Origin: Zygnema cylindricum
Taxonomy: Eukaryota; Streptophyta; Zygnematophyceae; Zygnematales; Zygnemataceae
Length of the DNA stretch: 64,000 nt
Direction: 5' to 3'
NCBI GenBank assembly: GCA_037447655.1
Contig: JBBHKE010000953.1
Span: 403,001-467,000 of the forward strand
Positions 11,890 through 24,500 of this stretch are shown in pieces (position 1 is the first letter of the stretch; the number at the start of each line of letters is the position of its first letter). Under the pieces are notes generated by a model. That model had not been told where the DNA came from. It saw nothing but the letters and a program-made list of their open reading frames with translations, and made no database searches. The position numbers were made by a program, and so were the translations under genes.

Positions 11890-14800
11890 TCACAACCGTT
11901 GATAAGAGAAAAACCCAAAACTGTCTCCCACCTTTGCTATCCAATCTTTACTAGTCAGGAAAACTTGAACTTGTGAATAAAATGGGATCAAACTCGCACC
12001 TAAAGGAAGCACAAAAATTGTTATCAATCCGAAGAGAAAAACTCGTATCCGAGAAGACGGCCATAGTCGTGACTTTCCTTGAGGTGGCTCCGCTTCTTCA
12101 GGAGAATATCCTTTCAAAAGCGTAAAAAGTTTTGCCGGAAATGTAGCTCCAAAGGCAGAAAGAAGGACCAGTGTCACCCAATATAAAAACCATATTCGTC
12201 CGTTTCCTCCACTCATATTTACAGAATAACTGCCGAGATAACCGGCTAAAGAAATCTCGAAGATAACCACCAAGAAAAAATACCGGTTTCGGAATTGAGA
12301 AGCTTTATGTATTCCCCATGACAAGAAAAACATGAGAACAAACCCAGCAACAAGACAACAACATACAAATATGTTACAGAAGGACCTCCGAGAAAAGGCG
12401 TCAAAAGAAGAAAATAGATCTGAAAAGGACCACGGTCGCCACCAGTTTGTTTTCTTGTTCTCCTGTAAGACATAAGAGGACAAGAAGTAAGGACGAATGA
12501 ATAGGATGCGACAAAAAGTCACAAAAATGAAAGAAGAGCATCTGGGAAAAAGCAACAAACTAGAAAAATAGCCATTATCCATAAAAGTGACTTGAGATAA
12601 AACTAAGAGATCAACGGCTAAGTCAAGGAACATAAGAAATAAATGAAAAAATCGGCCAAAACTCACCGGTTTGAACAATTTACATGTCTCAAAGAGACTG
12701 TTATAACCAAAACTTCCCATTGCAACGCATGTTCCAAAAATTGTTAATATTTGTCCGGTAACCAAATAACTGATGCAGTTTTCATAAATCCTCTTCTCAA
12801 CTTCAGCGGCTCGAGTCATTTTCAGCTTCGTTTCCCTCAAATCATTTGATTTTGCAACTTCTGCGACCTTCGATTTTTTTACTTCGATCATCTCCGAATG
12901 CAATTTCATCTTTACATTTAATCGTTCTGTCGCTAATTGCAGATTTCGGGCATCCAAATGATTCCTATCTTCAAAAGCAGAAACAAATCTCTGGAACATT
13001 AACGAACTCATAAGGTCAAATCCCTCTCTCGCCCGTGAAAGCATGTGACCTCCCATCAGAGGAGCTAAGGCAGTCATTGTCTCTATCTCTCTACAGTCTT
13101 TCACTTCTCCTAAAGATCCATTCTCTTGACAGCTTTGCCCTCTCCAAAAATCATTTTCGTTATCCTCTGAAGTAATAATCGGTTCTGTTCTTGCTTTATG
13201 CACGTGAATACTCTCAGAATGAACAAAAACTCCAGGATTGCCTTCAACTCCATCTTTTTCTTCAACAGACACAGTTTCCCAGTCACTTACAAACGGAGCT
13301 CCAGGCCACTCCTTGCAATCCACTGTCCTTCCTGTGTCATCTTCCTCTGAATCGACGTTTACTTTTTTTGAAACTTCGATTTTCTCGGACCTGTTGACCG
13401 TCTCCACACGGCTCGAAGTATCTCCGGTTTCCAATTTTGAACAACGGCGAAGTGCAGGAGGTTCCGTGTTTTCAAATATATGTCTCTTGCCCACAGAGGA
13501 TCCTTTCCGTTTCCTGCTTTCTGCTTCATGGCTCTCTGTCTGCCTATCAGGAGAATTAAGAGGAGCATTATCGGAAGAAACCTTCGACAACTTGAGGCGA
13601 CGCAGACTAGTTTGGGCGCAATAAATCTCTTGAAAAGAGGATGCCAGATTGGAAGAAAATTCAGAGCTACTTATATCCCCGAGGACCTGCCAAACCAATA
13701 AAAGAACCCGCACACTTGCTTAACTCGCACTAGGTTCACTCTCACACTTGGTTTAAGTCACTTCTTAACTGAGCAAAAACTGCAATAGCTACTTAACTGA
13801 CCTTACAATTTCCTTCAAATCTCAGAGACAGTTACTATTAGCAGGAGCAAGAAGAGAGGATTGGAGTGAAAACACTTACCGGTGACAATGACGATATTGA
13901 CATTGCCCGCAAGACCTGTTCCCACCAAGACGGAAACCTCATCAGTTAAGACACAGGAAATGGAGTGGAAAGGCAGGCAGGGAAGGGTAACAACATTTCG
14001 ACAAAATTAGGGTTTGAGAACCTCACTAGAATCAATAAAGAGACAAAGTGAGAGAAATTGAGGTGTGACAAAGTATAACAACCTGCGAGATTTCCTCTGC
14101 TTTGAAGTATTCGGAGGAAGACAACTGGACGCTTTCCATCTGATATCCCTCTATAGCAAAAACTTTCGTGAGGACAAGTGACAATTATCGAACTAAAAAC
14201 AAAAGTCAAAACAGGTCAAACAACACTTTTTCCTTCATCCAAATCAAAAATATTGACCGAGGAAAGGGACCAAGATGAGCTTCATGGTGCAAAGGATAAG
14301 AGAGGGAAGAAGAGGGAGGAGAAGATAAGAGGTTGTTAGGGAAACGTAAAGAAACGTAACACAAAAATTTAATTCACCGAAGGGCAGAGAGGGAAAGAGG
14401 GGAAAAAAATAGAATGACAAGAGAGAGAGAGAAAACCAGAGGGATGGACGCCAGGGAGAGAGGAAGAGGGAGAGGAAGCGAGAGAAGAAGAGGGAGCGGA
14501 AGATGGAGAGGAAGAGGGAGAGGAAGCCGGAAGCTCAATGATTAAGGCTAAGCAAGTGGTGGGGAGAGGAAGAGAGAAAAAATAGATTGAAAATAAAAAC
14601 AAAAAGGTACAGAGAAGGATGAGGGCGAGAGGGGCAGAGAGAGAGATCACTGACCAAGGGGGAGAGAGAAAAAGAGAGAGGGGGAGGGGGGAGAGGTAGA
14701 GGGAGGGAGGGAAGGAGGGACGGAGGGAGAGGGAGGGAGGGAGAGAGTGAGGGAGAGAGGGAGGGATAGAGAGAGGAAAGGAGGGAGAGAGGGGGGAGGG

Positions 14801-15735
14801 AGGGAGGGGAGAGAGAGGGGAGAGAGAGAGGGGAGAGAGAAGAGGGGAGAGAGAGAGGGGAATGAGAGAGGAGGGACAGAGCGAGAGGGGAGAGAGAAGG
14901 GGGAGAGAGCGAGAGGGCAGGGGAGAGGAGGGGGGAGAGAGGGAGATAGTTGAGAGAGGGAGAGAGAAAAGGGGGAGTGAAAGAGGGAGACGGGAGAGAG
15001 CAAGAGGCGAGAGAGAAAGGAGAGAGAGGGGAGAGAGAGTGAGAGATAGAGAGGAGAGAGAGAGGGAGAGGGAAAGCGAGAAAGAGAGAGGGGGGAAAAG
15101 AGTGGGAGAGGGAGTGGGAGTGGGAGAGAGGGAGAGAGAGAGGAGAGGGAGAGGGATAGAGGAAGAGGGAGAGAGAGAGGAGAAAGAAAGAGAGGGGAGA
15201 GAGAGAGAGAAAGAGAGTAAGAGAGGGGAGAGAGAGGGAGATGAAGAGGAAAAGGGAGAGGGGGAGGCAGAGAGGGAGGGAAGGGATGGAGGGAGGGAGG
15301 GAGGGAGGGAGGGGAGAGATAGAGGGGGGGAGGTAGGGAGGGGGAGAGAGAGGGAGAGGGAGAGACAGACAGAGTGAGAGGAGAGAAAGAGAGGGAGAGA
15401 GGGAGAGAGGGAGAGAGGGAGAGTGGGAGAGAGAGAGAGGGAGGAAGCCGGGAGGGGGAGAGAGAGAGGGGGGGGGGGGGGGGGGAGGAAAAGAGAAAGA
15501 GAGAGTGAGAGGGAGAGGGAGTGGGAGAGAGGGAGAAAGAGAAGAGGAGAGGGAAACAGAGAAAGAGAGAGAAAGAGAGAGGAAGAAACAGAGGGAGTGG
15601 GAGAGAGGGAGAGAGATGGAGAGGGAGAGAAAGGAGAGAAAGAGAGAGAGGGAGAGAGAGGGAGAATGGGAGAGAGAAAAAGAGAGACGAAGAGGTAGAG
15701 GGAGTGGGAGAGAGGGAGAAAGAGAGAGAGTTTGA

Positions 15736-15786
<51 letters not shown>

Positions 15787-15975
15787 AGGGAGAGGGAGAG
15801 GGAGAGGGAGAGGGAGAGGGAGAGGGAGAGGGAGAGGGAGAGGGAGAGGGAGAGGGAGAGGGAGAGGGAGAGGGAGAGGGAGAGGGAGAGGGAGAGGGAG
15901 AGGGAGAGGGAGAGGGAGAGGGAGAGGGAGAGGGAGAGGGAGAGGGAGAGGGAGAGGGAGAGGGAGAGGGAGAGG

Positions 15976-16031
<56 letters not shown>

Positions 16032-16647
16032 AAAAATAAACAGACTGACTTACTTTGCTCATTAGTAGAGCTATTATCCTCCCCAAAGGAGCTGCCACTT
16101 CCTCCAATTCATCCCTTTGGTTATTTGGAATCTCTCTCCTCGTTCTTTCCCTTTGTGGAGACTTTTCTGGCTGGTTTATTCTAAAGACAAAAGAACTAAT
16201 CCAGCGGCAGAACGTCCACAGGCCCCATAGTGCGGAGACCATCCCAAGCAAAGAAAACATCCTCACAAATTCGTCTTTCACTAAATCGTGACTTTCTAAA
16301 CGATTGTTAGCTTGCTCTCCTTCCTGCTCAAAAACTTTGGTAGTTTGCAGAGGTCTCGGCCGGGCTTGTGATAAAACTGACGTCTCAGTTTGAGCATATT
16401 TATATAGAAATTCATCCTTAGATAAACCCTTCCCTTCATCTCCGTCAATTAGCAGGTAAGTTTCTTCCACAGGTAGAGTATTTCCCGCTTGTTCACACCT
16501 ATTCTGGTTGTCGTAATAACCATCTACGGTGAGACACGTGTCAACAGACACTTGAAGACACCCTGGCGAAAAACATAGAATCAGAAATAGAGACAATTCA
16601 AAAAGAATAGAGAGGGAAGGAGAGCGGAAGGCAGCACTGGAGGCCAT
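11890..16647 (-). CDS. CPR5: CPR5-like multi-pass membrane protein with atypical N-terminus
   Basis: Land-plant CPR5 is a nuclear-membrane/nuclear-pore protein that restrains cell death, immunity and endoreduplication. Exon model (minus strand): 16647-16054, 14139-14083, 13915-13880, 13686-11890; every intron is phase 0; 827 residues against about 564 in Arabidopsis; stop TGA. Family matches, by recall: PLGRIIALL then SSEYFKAEEISQ (exons 1-2), FSSNLASSF, a charged coiled coil (about residues 460-530) running into the first membrane segment (NCISYLVTGQILTIFG), then further hydrophobic helices, the hallmark GGNGRIWFLYWV, AKLFTLLKG, and a last helix with VLPLGASLIPF. A Lys/Arg-rich stretch (RKRKGSSVGKR) could be a nuclear signal. 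Exon 1 is odd: residues 1-30 look like a signal peptide (hydrophobic LFELSLFLILCF), followed by a Cys-containing luminal stretch and a membrane helix (about 133-152). CPR5 relatives I recall have a basic soluble N-terminus instead. The joining of exon 1 to the rest rests on phase and the PLG match and needs a transcript. Confidence 0.8.
14140..16053 (-). repeat. 1.9-kb polypyrimidine intron 1 of the CPR5-like gene
   Basis: The donor GTAAGTCAG lies just after exon 1 (16053) and the acceptor CAG just before exon 2 (14142-14140). From about 14290 to 16040 the plus strand is almost only G and A, so the transcribed intron is almost only C and U. It contains (GA)n, GGGA and GAGAGG repeats, a G-run at about 15470-15486, and a nearly perfect GAGAGG hexamer array at about 15777-15980 (roughly 34 units). 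Long Arg/Glu/Gly or Leu/Pro/Ser frames across it are repeat artefacts. Confidence 0.85.
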
Positions 16648-16750
16648 GGCCTGTCGCCCCTAGACACAGCTGGAAAAAGATGGTGATCATGAAAGAGCCG
16701 TTGGATTTGAGACTGAGCGAGATTTCCGGAAGGCGCCAAGTTGAGGCTCT

Positions 16751-16758
16751 TATTTATA
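16751..16758 (-). promoter_or_regulatory. TATA box of the CPR5-like gene
   Basis: On the minus strand the sequence reads CATATAAATAAG, about 105 bases upstream of the start codon at 16647. Position and sequence fit a core promoter; the transcription start is not visible. Confidence 0.55.
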
Positions 16759-16759
16759 T

Positions 16760-18300
16760 GCTAATTATTACCACTGGGCCGCCCGTACGACTGGAGCGTA
16801 CGATCGTACAAATGTTCCTACCACGGTGACCATCGTATGTTATGGCCGTCCGTACGAATCGAGAACCGAACCGAGCACGAACGAGGTGCGACCGTACGAG
16901 GTAGGTTCGGATTTGCGTTGAAGAGGCTCTGCTGACGTGTAGCGATTAAAATTTAAATTTGGGAAGACAGGCGTGGTGGGAACCCGTGCCTTTCAATAGA
17001 AATTCTGTCGTTAGTTCCATGAGCGGCAGTTACACAGCTTGCTGTTGAACTGTTAATTACAGATGACATTGTCGGGTACTCTTCATGGAGACCGTACGGT
17101 ATCACGGGAAGTTTCATCGCACACATGTGGATCAGCTCTATGTGCTAGTTGGCTGTCACGTAACAGTAAGCTCCTGCCTTATCATTTATATGCTTCCTCT
17201 GTTGAAGGACCAGGTTCCTGCAGAAACTTTTTAGGTCTAAATTTTAAAATGTCTCACTTTGTCAACAATTGCTCTTCCATTTTCCATCAATTTTCAATGA
17301 AAGATTAGGTCAATATCCCTTCACATGGAAGGACCGTACACATTAGTGGAAACCATGTTGGAAAAAATCGGGAGCCTGCGATTCTTCAATTACTGGATGT
17401 CCGGCGGATGGGGAGTAAATGGGCTCAACTATGGGTGCTTATAAAGCAGGTCAGTGGTTTTTGGTTTTGACTCTTGATACTCACTCATGATTACATTCTG
17501 ACCCAGGCTGGAACTCGGGACTGATTCCTGGCTGGTTTCCTTAACCGTCCTCAAAGTTAAAAACTTCTGAAAATATTTAAGAAAGTTGTTTTGGGAGGTC
17601 TAGTTTATAAACTTTTGACCCTCCCGTAGAAGTTTGGAAGCCCCGAGGATGTCGAGGTTTTTTTTTCGTTTAAGTTTACACTCAACTGACTCTCATGTTA
17701 AAGGAAGGGCGTCGCATATTACATCAGGTGAAGCTCATAAAGTTTTACTCTCTTTTTTGAGGGTTAATCGTACATCCCGTAGAATGTATTGGGTACATTT
17801 ACGCACAGTTTGTGATGAAGATGTACAATTTATCCAAATTTCTTCGATGTAGTTACCCTATCGGCTTGTGCCTGTTCAACTCAAAAAAAATCACTTCTTG
17901 TACAAGATTTCCTGCACAGCTCTGTTTAATTATTTCGTGTTTTGCCTTCCCCTTTTTTTTCTTAACCTCTCCTGTACATCTGTAATTTAAATCCGTACTC
18001 ATTTTTTTCTTAAGCGACCTCTGTTGCTTGAGGGAACCTTCTCTACAGACCTTAAAGATTATAACTGAATTTAATTGACAGTGATTGAGGTGCTGATTGA
18101 GAAGTTTGTTTCGTCGTGTTCATCTTTTCACATTACGTGAGAGTTTACTCGTAAATTTGTGGAAGAATCGAACGGTTTTTGCACTTCTTTTTTTGTTTGT
18201 CTGACCGTCGAAGTCTTTCAAGAATGTAAGTTCAATGTAAGTGAAGCTTACCCTGAGCTTAGGAACGTGATAAGATAGTTTATCGATAATCTCTCTTTAT
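16760..18300. other. Upstream intergenic region, no gene recognised
   Basis: AT-rich sequence with several CGTACG/GTACGG motifs near 16780-16910. Short open frames here show no family resemblance and no consistent exon structure. Confidence 0.5.
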
Positions 18301-18354
18301 TAATGGCATCTTATGTTATTTGGAGTGCAGAGAGGAGTATGAGCTTCTGGCAGC

Positions 18355-18597
18355 ATGGAGCGTGGCCGCTTATCCACTGTCGGTCCCGTTGCTTGGAAAC
18401 GACCACGCCCGATTTCGATCAAAAGGGTCTCCTGTACGATCATAATCATTCCTCCTTTATTCCTCTGTGTTGCTCTTTTTGCGGTGGGCCTCTATGGCAA
18501 TCATGGCCTGTTTGAAAGACTGATGGTACCTATTACTAAGCCGTGTGGGCTGGGCGGTCTGGAACCTTGTGGTGTTCCTTACCTCAGGCCTTTTTGA
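18355..18597 (+). CDS. Hypothetical short membrane-anchor ORF (doubtful)
   Basis: An 80-codon ORF with a basic N-terminus (KRPRPISIKR), one hydrophobic segment (IIIPPLFLCVALFAVGLYG) and a Pro/Gly-rich C-terminus. This is the layout of a type II signal anchor, such as the first exon of a glycosyltransferase. I found no continuing exon downstream before the MITE at 18935 and no family match. It may be a lone exon, a remnant, or chance. Confidence 0.2.
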   Translation: MERGRLSTVGPVAWKRPRPISIKRVSCTIIIIPPLFLCVALFAVGLYGNHGLFERLMVPITKPCGLGGLEPCGVPYLRPF

Positions 18598-18934
18598 GCT
18601 TAGAGTTGCATGTCGTATAGCAAAACTCAGGATGTCTAGAGGACTAGAGTTTAATAGGGTTTTAGGACAGTACGCTTTTAAGCGGTGACAAAAACATCAA
18701 AGAATGCATGGTTACTGGATCGTGAAAAATTTAATTATGATGCATGATATGCATCGCGATATTTAGTACACTGCTCATAAAATACGAATATTCTTTACTT
18801 TTTGATATTATGCCTGTTTACGGTAAGCAATCTACGGGTATAGTTCAAACCTTAAAAAGTGAAATCCCATCAAATTCAACAGGAAATGGTGTAATTCACA
18901 GACATTGTGGTCCGCGCTCTACTCCTCTGGCTTA

Positions 18935-19897
18935 GGGTATTTTCGCATGTAACCGAAACTTAGTCTTGCTACTTTGTTTTTTAGCGAAGATTCTCCGTAC
19001 AATTTTCAGAGCATTCGTATGTAAAGAAATGAAATCGTAACTTAAAATTGTGACGGATGTAGACGTGGGTGTAATTTGTGACGATTGTACACGAGTACAA
19101 AACTCGCGACAATCGATGACGTTTACAAAATAGAGACGGTTGTAGACGTCTACCTACTTGTGACATTGTAGATGTTTAGGGTTTGTGACATTTTGACGTC
19201 ACGCGTACTTATGATAGCGTTGACGTCACTAATTCCAAAACATTCCGCCATGGTTTCCCGATTTTGTTTTTTCGTCCGTTTTCACTCTACTTGCCATCAA
19301 ATTAAGCTAAAAGACAGCCAAAACAAATATTTTTCATAGATCTTTCATTTGATACCTTTCTTGCCTTTTTTCATTGCAAGAATTGTGAGATAGACGCGTT
19401 AGGTGGAGAGGGAGAGAAAGAGAGGCGCTTTCACCATCTTCGCTTTTGCGAAATGGCGTCAGTTGGTCGAAACCCCCCTCCACGGGCCCTGTACGGAAAA
19501 AAGCGCACGGAAAAAAGTCACGCATAGGTTGGAAACGTGCAGTGGGTTTTTTTTTTGGTACTCCGCGGACAAAAATTGTCAAAAAATATGACACGTGCGA
19601 CAACATCTTCCTATTCGCTCTCCTTTTTGGACTATATTTAAAATCACCTCGCGAGGTGATTTGACGTAAAGTTTGAATGTGTGATGAAAGGACGCGAAAA
19701 TGGGTCGAAATGCGCTAAACGACAAATTGCATCGCGCTAGTCGACAAACTTACGTACGTCTAAAGTTTCACTGTAATGTAACTTGTACGGTGCTAATTTC
19801 AATTTTTTGGTACGGCTGCGGATTTTCTCGTTTTTTTCTAAGTTATGAAGGAAAACGACACGAAATAACTGTAACTTTACCACATGCGAAAATACCC
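18935..19897. mobile_element. PIF/Harbinger-like MITE, copy A
   Basis: Terminal inverted repeats are a perfect 16-bp match: GGGTATTTTCGCATGT at the left, its complement at the right end (ACATGCGAAAATACCC). The 3-bp target duplication TTA lies at 18932-18934 and 19898-19900. The interior is rich in GACGATTGTA/GTAGACGT motifs and holds no transposase frame. Copies B (29764) and C (39014) share the interior. Confidence 0.85.
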
Positions 19898-19900
19898 TTA

Positions 19901-21595
19901 CTTCGACTGACAAAGGCGAGTTCATCACCAGTCATGCAATGTATGGGAAGAAATAAGTGTAGGCCAGTCTAGTTCTTTAAGTGAGAGCTTTTGATAATTT
20001 GTGGGATTCGACGAAACATAATTGGAACAGTTTTTATTCCTACCAATGTTTTGTCCACCTTTCTAGATTCTTAAATGTCTATTAGACGCAATACACGAAG
20101 TTGTCATTATTTTAGACATGAAATAAATAGCTATTAAAATTCAAGTGGAAGAAAACAAACCAGCAATATGAGAAATTTCAGTATTTTATTCCTCACCACA
20201 ACTGTTAACAGCTTTCCGAATTTCCTTGAAGTACTCACTGTTAGCGCTTCTTCTGAAAACTCACATGTTAATTACCCAGACACCTACCTTTTGCAATTGC
20301 CAGAAATTCTTCGGTGTGATTCTTCGCTGGTATGATTCTATCCTATGTAAGGTAAATGACATTATCCTTGATACCTGGTAGCTCACATCTTGCTGCTCAT
20401 CTAGCACCCAACTTTTGAGAAGCTTCGCATGTCACTCGTGCCAACAAGAATTAGATGATAAGGGACATTGGTAAAAATAGGGACAGAATGAAAGAGGGCA
20501 GTGTGCCCACATATGGGGCACAATTTATTCTATAAAGACAAGCCAACGTTGAAGAGACAAGTGTTAGACACATTTTCAGGAACAAAATAGTGTAAAGAGT
20601 ACTTCTTGGAGACAAACCAATCCCCACAGTTCTAACTGCTAAATCTATTTGCGCAAAACTACTCAACTAACTAATCAGTTCAATGTCCAAGAATCCGTCC
20701 ATTTAACAACCAAAACCTGAAGAATAGCTGCAAGGCAGGGAGAGGAATGAATAAGTGCCTTTCATAGAACATATAGCTAGGCCATCAATTAAAACAAAGT
20801 TGACATTCACTAATAGCCAACGTATGATTCATGGCATTGTTCTCCATTTGCACAAGTTTACTTTCAGCAGAAAGCTCACAGATTTTGCTAAATAGATGCG
20901 TCACCACCTGAAGCTTCAACTACATAACTGCTACAGCCCAAATTAACTCCAGTGTCAACCATAGATATGCTGCGAAATGCATATTCTAATCCACAAACTG
21001 TCTAATGCTTGCCCTGTATCCTATATACAACGATTAAATGACGTCAAGAGGGAAATAAGGAAAATCAAAAAGCTCGAGTTGTTTGATGTTCCTATTCGGG
21101 TTTCTCATCAGATGAACGCCAAGCTGGAAATGCAAAATTTCAGTAGCCTGTACACCCTGTAAAGCTAGAATGCTGGGAAAGGAGGGTGCCAAAACATTCT
21201 GAAATCTCATTTGCTCTCATCCAGAAGTGGAAATTCCCATCACACGTGACCTAGATCGAACAAAAATTACCATCATCTTCAAAAGTTGAGAGTAGACACA
21301 GTCAAAGCCAGGTACTGAAAGATTCGGCTAGAAGGGGGATAATGGCAAATAAAACCTCCCTTGGTAAGGATCTGCATATAGTCCGCGATTTACGCCAAAA
21401 AAATAAAACAATAATAAATAACCACAAGAAAAAGAAAACCTTTATATCTTTGTTACTCCACAACAGTTCAGATAGCTTGTTGAAATGTCTGATTAGACAA
21501 AGGCACAAGGACAGACAGCTCAAGTGGACTTTTGTTACCCTTGATCAAGAAACCTCCAACCAAAAAGCTCCAAAGGTCAATCAAATCTAAACATC
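19901..21595. other. Intergenic and 3' UTR side of the WD40 gene
   Basis: AT-rich sequence with no credible coding exon. The part closest to 21595 would hold the 3' UTR of the minus-strand WD40 gene. Confidence 0.5.
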
Positions 21596-24500
21596 TTAAA
21601 CATGTAAAAAAATTAGAAGAAACGTCATAATCACAAAATATACAGTAGCTCCGTACCGTAGATTAGAAGCATTTTGTTGTTGAGATGAAACTGACCCCGG
21701 CTCACAGAGCGAAGCAGCAAGTAAACAAATAACAGCCGCCTGTTCAACCGCGGCAACTTCTGTGAGTCTTTGCTTCTCCTACATGGTTCAATTTTTTATT
21801 TATTCACATGTCCCGAAATACAACCTTTCACAAAAATGATAAAAGCGCATCAATGGATGATTTTTTTTCTTGCTGCTAATTCGGCAAAACTCACCTTAAA
21901 CTTTTGCGGAAAAAAACGATGAGTTTCAGGACTCCATTTTCTCGACACCCAATACTGCACGGTAAGGAATCACTGTCAGAATTAGGATACAAAACCTACG
22001 GTGTTCCCTCAATACTAGTTCCAAATCATGGCGTGTTCCGGGGAATACACTATCAAATTTTGAAAGACTACAAGGCTTTAATTACCGTGCAAAGGCATCG
22101 TTTGAATGCAGCCGATGGCATACATGAAATGTATGCAGAATTTACAATACAGCATGCCAGCAACATAGAAGGCATGGCCCCATCCTGAACATGTTCCTAA
22201 GAAAAAAAAGAGCTTGAGACCACATAATCGGCGGCATATTGGCCATGCAATCCAGCCAAGGTCAACAATTGAGTCACGTGCTGACTCACCTGTAATAGGC
22301 GATCTTGGCATCCCACCACCAGTCCATGGCTTCTTGTTGCAACTAATCCTGTCAAACGTGAACTAGCGGAGTAGCCATAAGAACTGCACTCCGCTAAGGG
22401 GTGTTGAAGAACAGCATCGTTCAAAACGCTCTGCACCCAACGTGGTTAACACCAAACAATTTATGTATGACAGAGAATCCAATGTCCCGCATACAGCAGG
22501 CTACAATTATGCTACTCATGACACCATTCTGTCAGAGGCAACTTCCAGCGAATATAGAATGTAAAGGAACTGGCACACAGTTTTTGTGTAAGATTATTCT
22601 CAATTCACAGAGGGAGCAAAATGCATGCTTGGGTTCAAGAATCAAAAAAAGTTTGTGATAGGATTTTTTGCAGACCCCACTGAAGAAAGCACACAAAAGA
22701 GTTTGACACTATGCATAAAATCTATAATTCTTTATTTGTTAACGTGCAAAAGTAACTATATGTGTTTCTGGGTTTCTAGGAATCGCATTTTCCTTCAACT
22801 CTCAAAACAAACATGGACAACCACGTTTTGCAGAGACCACCAGCCATTACATCATTCTTTTGGTTCCATTAAATACAGTTAAGACATCTCAGCAAAATAT
22901 TCAGTATAGATGACTGGTAATTATTCAGCAGTATGTCGATTTTTACCCCATTTCTAGTAAATTCTCCGCGTTGCAGTCATTGCAGCCTTCTACAATACTA
23001 TGAGGTGCACATGCATTTGTACAAAATCATTAACAGTTTCATGTAAATTGCAAAGCTTTCCCATCCTCATACATAGAATGAGAGGCATACCTACAATTGA
23101 CTTAACATGCTTAAAGCTACATGAAATGTTGTAATACCATACTGTTGCTCACATGTTTAGAACATGTTTTGATTGGTTAAGTCTCCTGAAGAGAAATTAG
23201 AACAAGGTAGCAACAGGGTCTACAATTAGTCAAAACCATTATATCTTAAGGCACCCGCACTTTGCGACATCCGCAAACAGATTGGTGTGAACAAAAATAA
23301 AAACTTGTGAAAGATGCAATTTTCATGCGTCCCAAATAAGCCCATCTTTCAATATACATGAACTAGCATGGGTTATTCAAATGATTCGTTCCTTCGAAGT
23401 GGAGTACCTACTGTCAATAACAACATTTTTTAGTGATTGAAAATCTGTATTGGCCACCAACTGGCCTACCAGCTGTATTCCCATTAACCTGAGGACTTTT
23501 ATTTTCATGATACAAAAACCCCAGTGGTTCCATTGAAAAACAAGGGAAGAGGGCCAAACCTGAGGACGCCTTTGCCGTAGTCTCGATTTGACTGACAGTG
23601 ACTGTCGGCTCCCTGAACCCTTTCTTGTGACCATTGCATGCAACCGCCCTGATCTCTCTAAGAAGAATAGGATCTCATCATCTAGTGGATCGAACTGCAC
23701 ATGCAAATAGTGTCATTTGTAAGAAATGTGCAAACAGCCGCCCTACGAAACAACAGTAAACAAAAACCTTGTTTCATAAAAAGTACCGTAGATAAATCCA
23801 GGACAAAAAGAGATTCTCAAGTAAATGTAGAAACGCTATATTTTGAAAATAAGGGCAAGAAATGTAAGGTATCCCACCCTTTGGCAGAGAAAAGTACTAC
23901 TTCCAACTACTTCATGGTAAAGTAAAATTTCTTCAAAAGGCTGTCTGTAAATCTATCTTGCTTTAAGTCTCCTTTACCCGCTATTCTCCATTACAACAAC
24001 CAAAAATGGTTCCCCGGAAATACTCAGAAATTGTCATTTACCTGCAGAGCAAGGCATGGCCGTTTGATTTGGCCGATCCCCCCAACCACAGTTACAAGTT
24101 GGATGTCTGCAATAGGGTCCAGAGGTGGGGCACTTGAAGTTGAAGCCTGTTCGCCATTAACCTTAATGGATGGTTTTGAGATCGACCACACCCCAACCGT
24201 GTGGTTTGCATCACTAGATACAGCAAAATAGGTCGAGCTTTTATTCCATGCCACATACTGCGCCAACAGTTACAAAAAAATCGTTACTCTTACATAGAAA
24301 GTAAAACATAGATTTACAAAGGCTACTTCTGGTCAGAGCCAATTGGTTTAACTAAAATTATGGAAACGAGCATGTGAACTTCATTCCAATGAGCTTCGGT
24401 TGTAGGATCTGTCGTGTATGTTTGGATCCCTTTTGCAAGAACAGGGCAATCATGGAAAAATGCCTTAAAGCAGGCTAGTCTACTTGCCCTCTATTACAAT

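Noticed and set aside
14647-16053. Long Leu/Pro/Ser frame on the minus strand and Arg/Glu/Gly frames on the plus strand
   Set aside because: They run through the polypyrimidine/polypurine intron repeat; only the first 198 codons from 16647 are exon.
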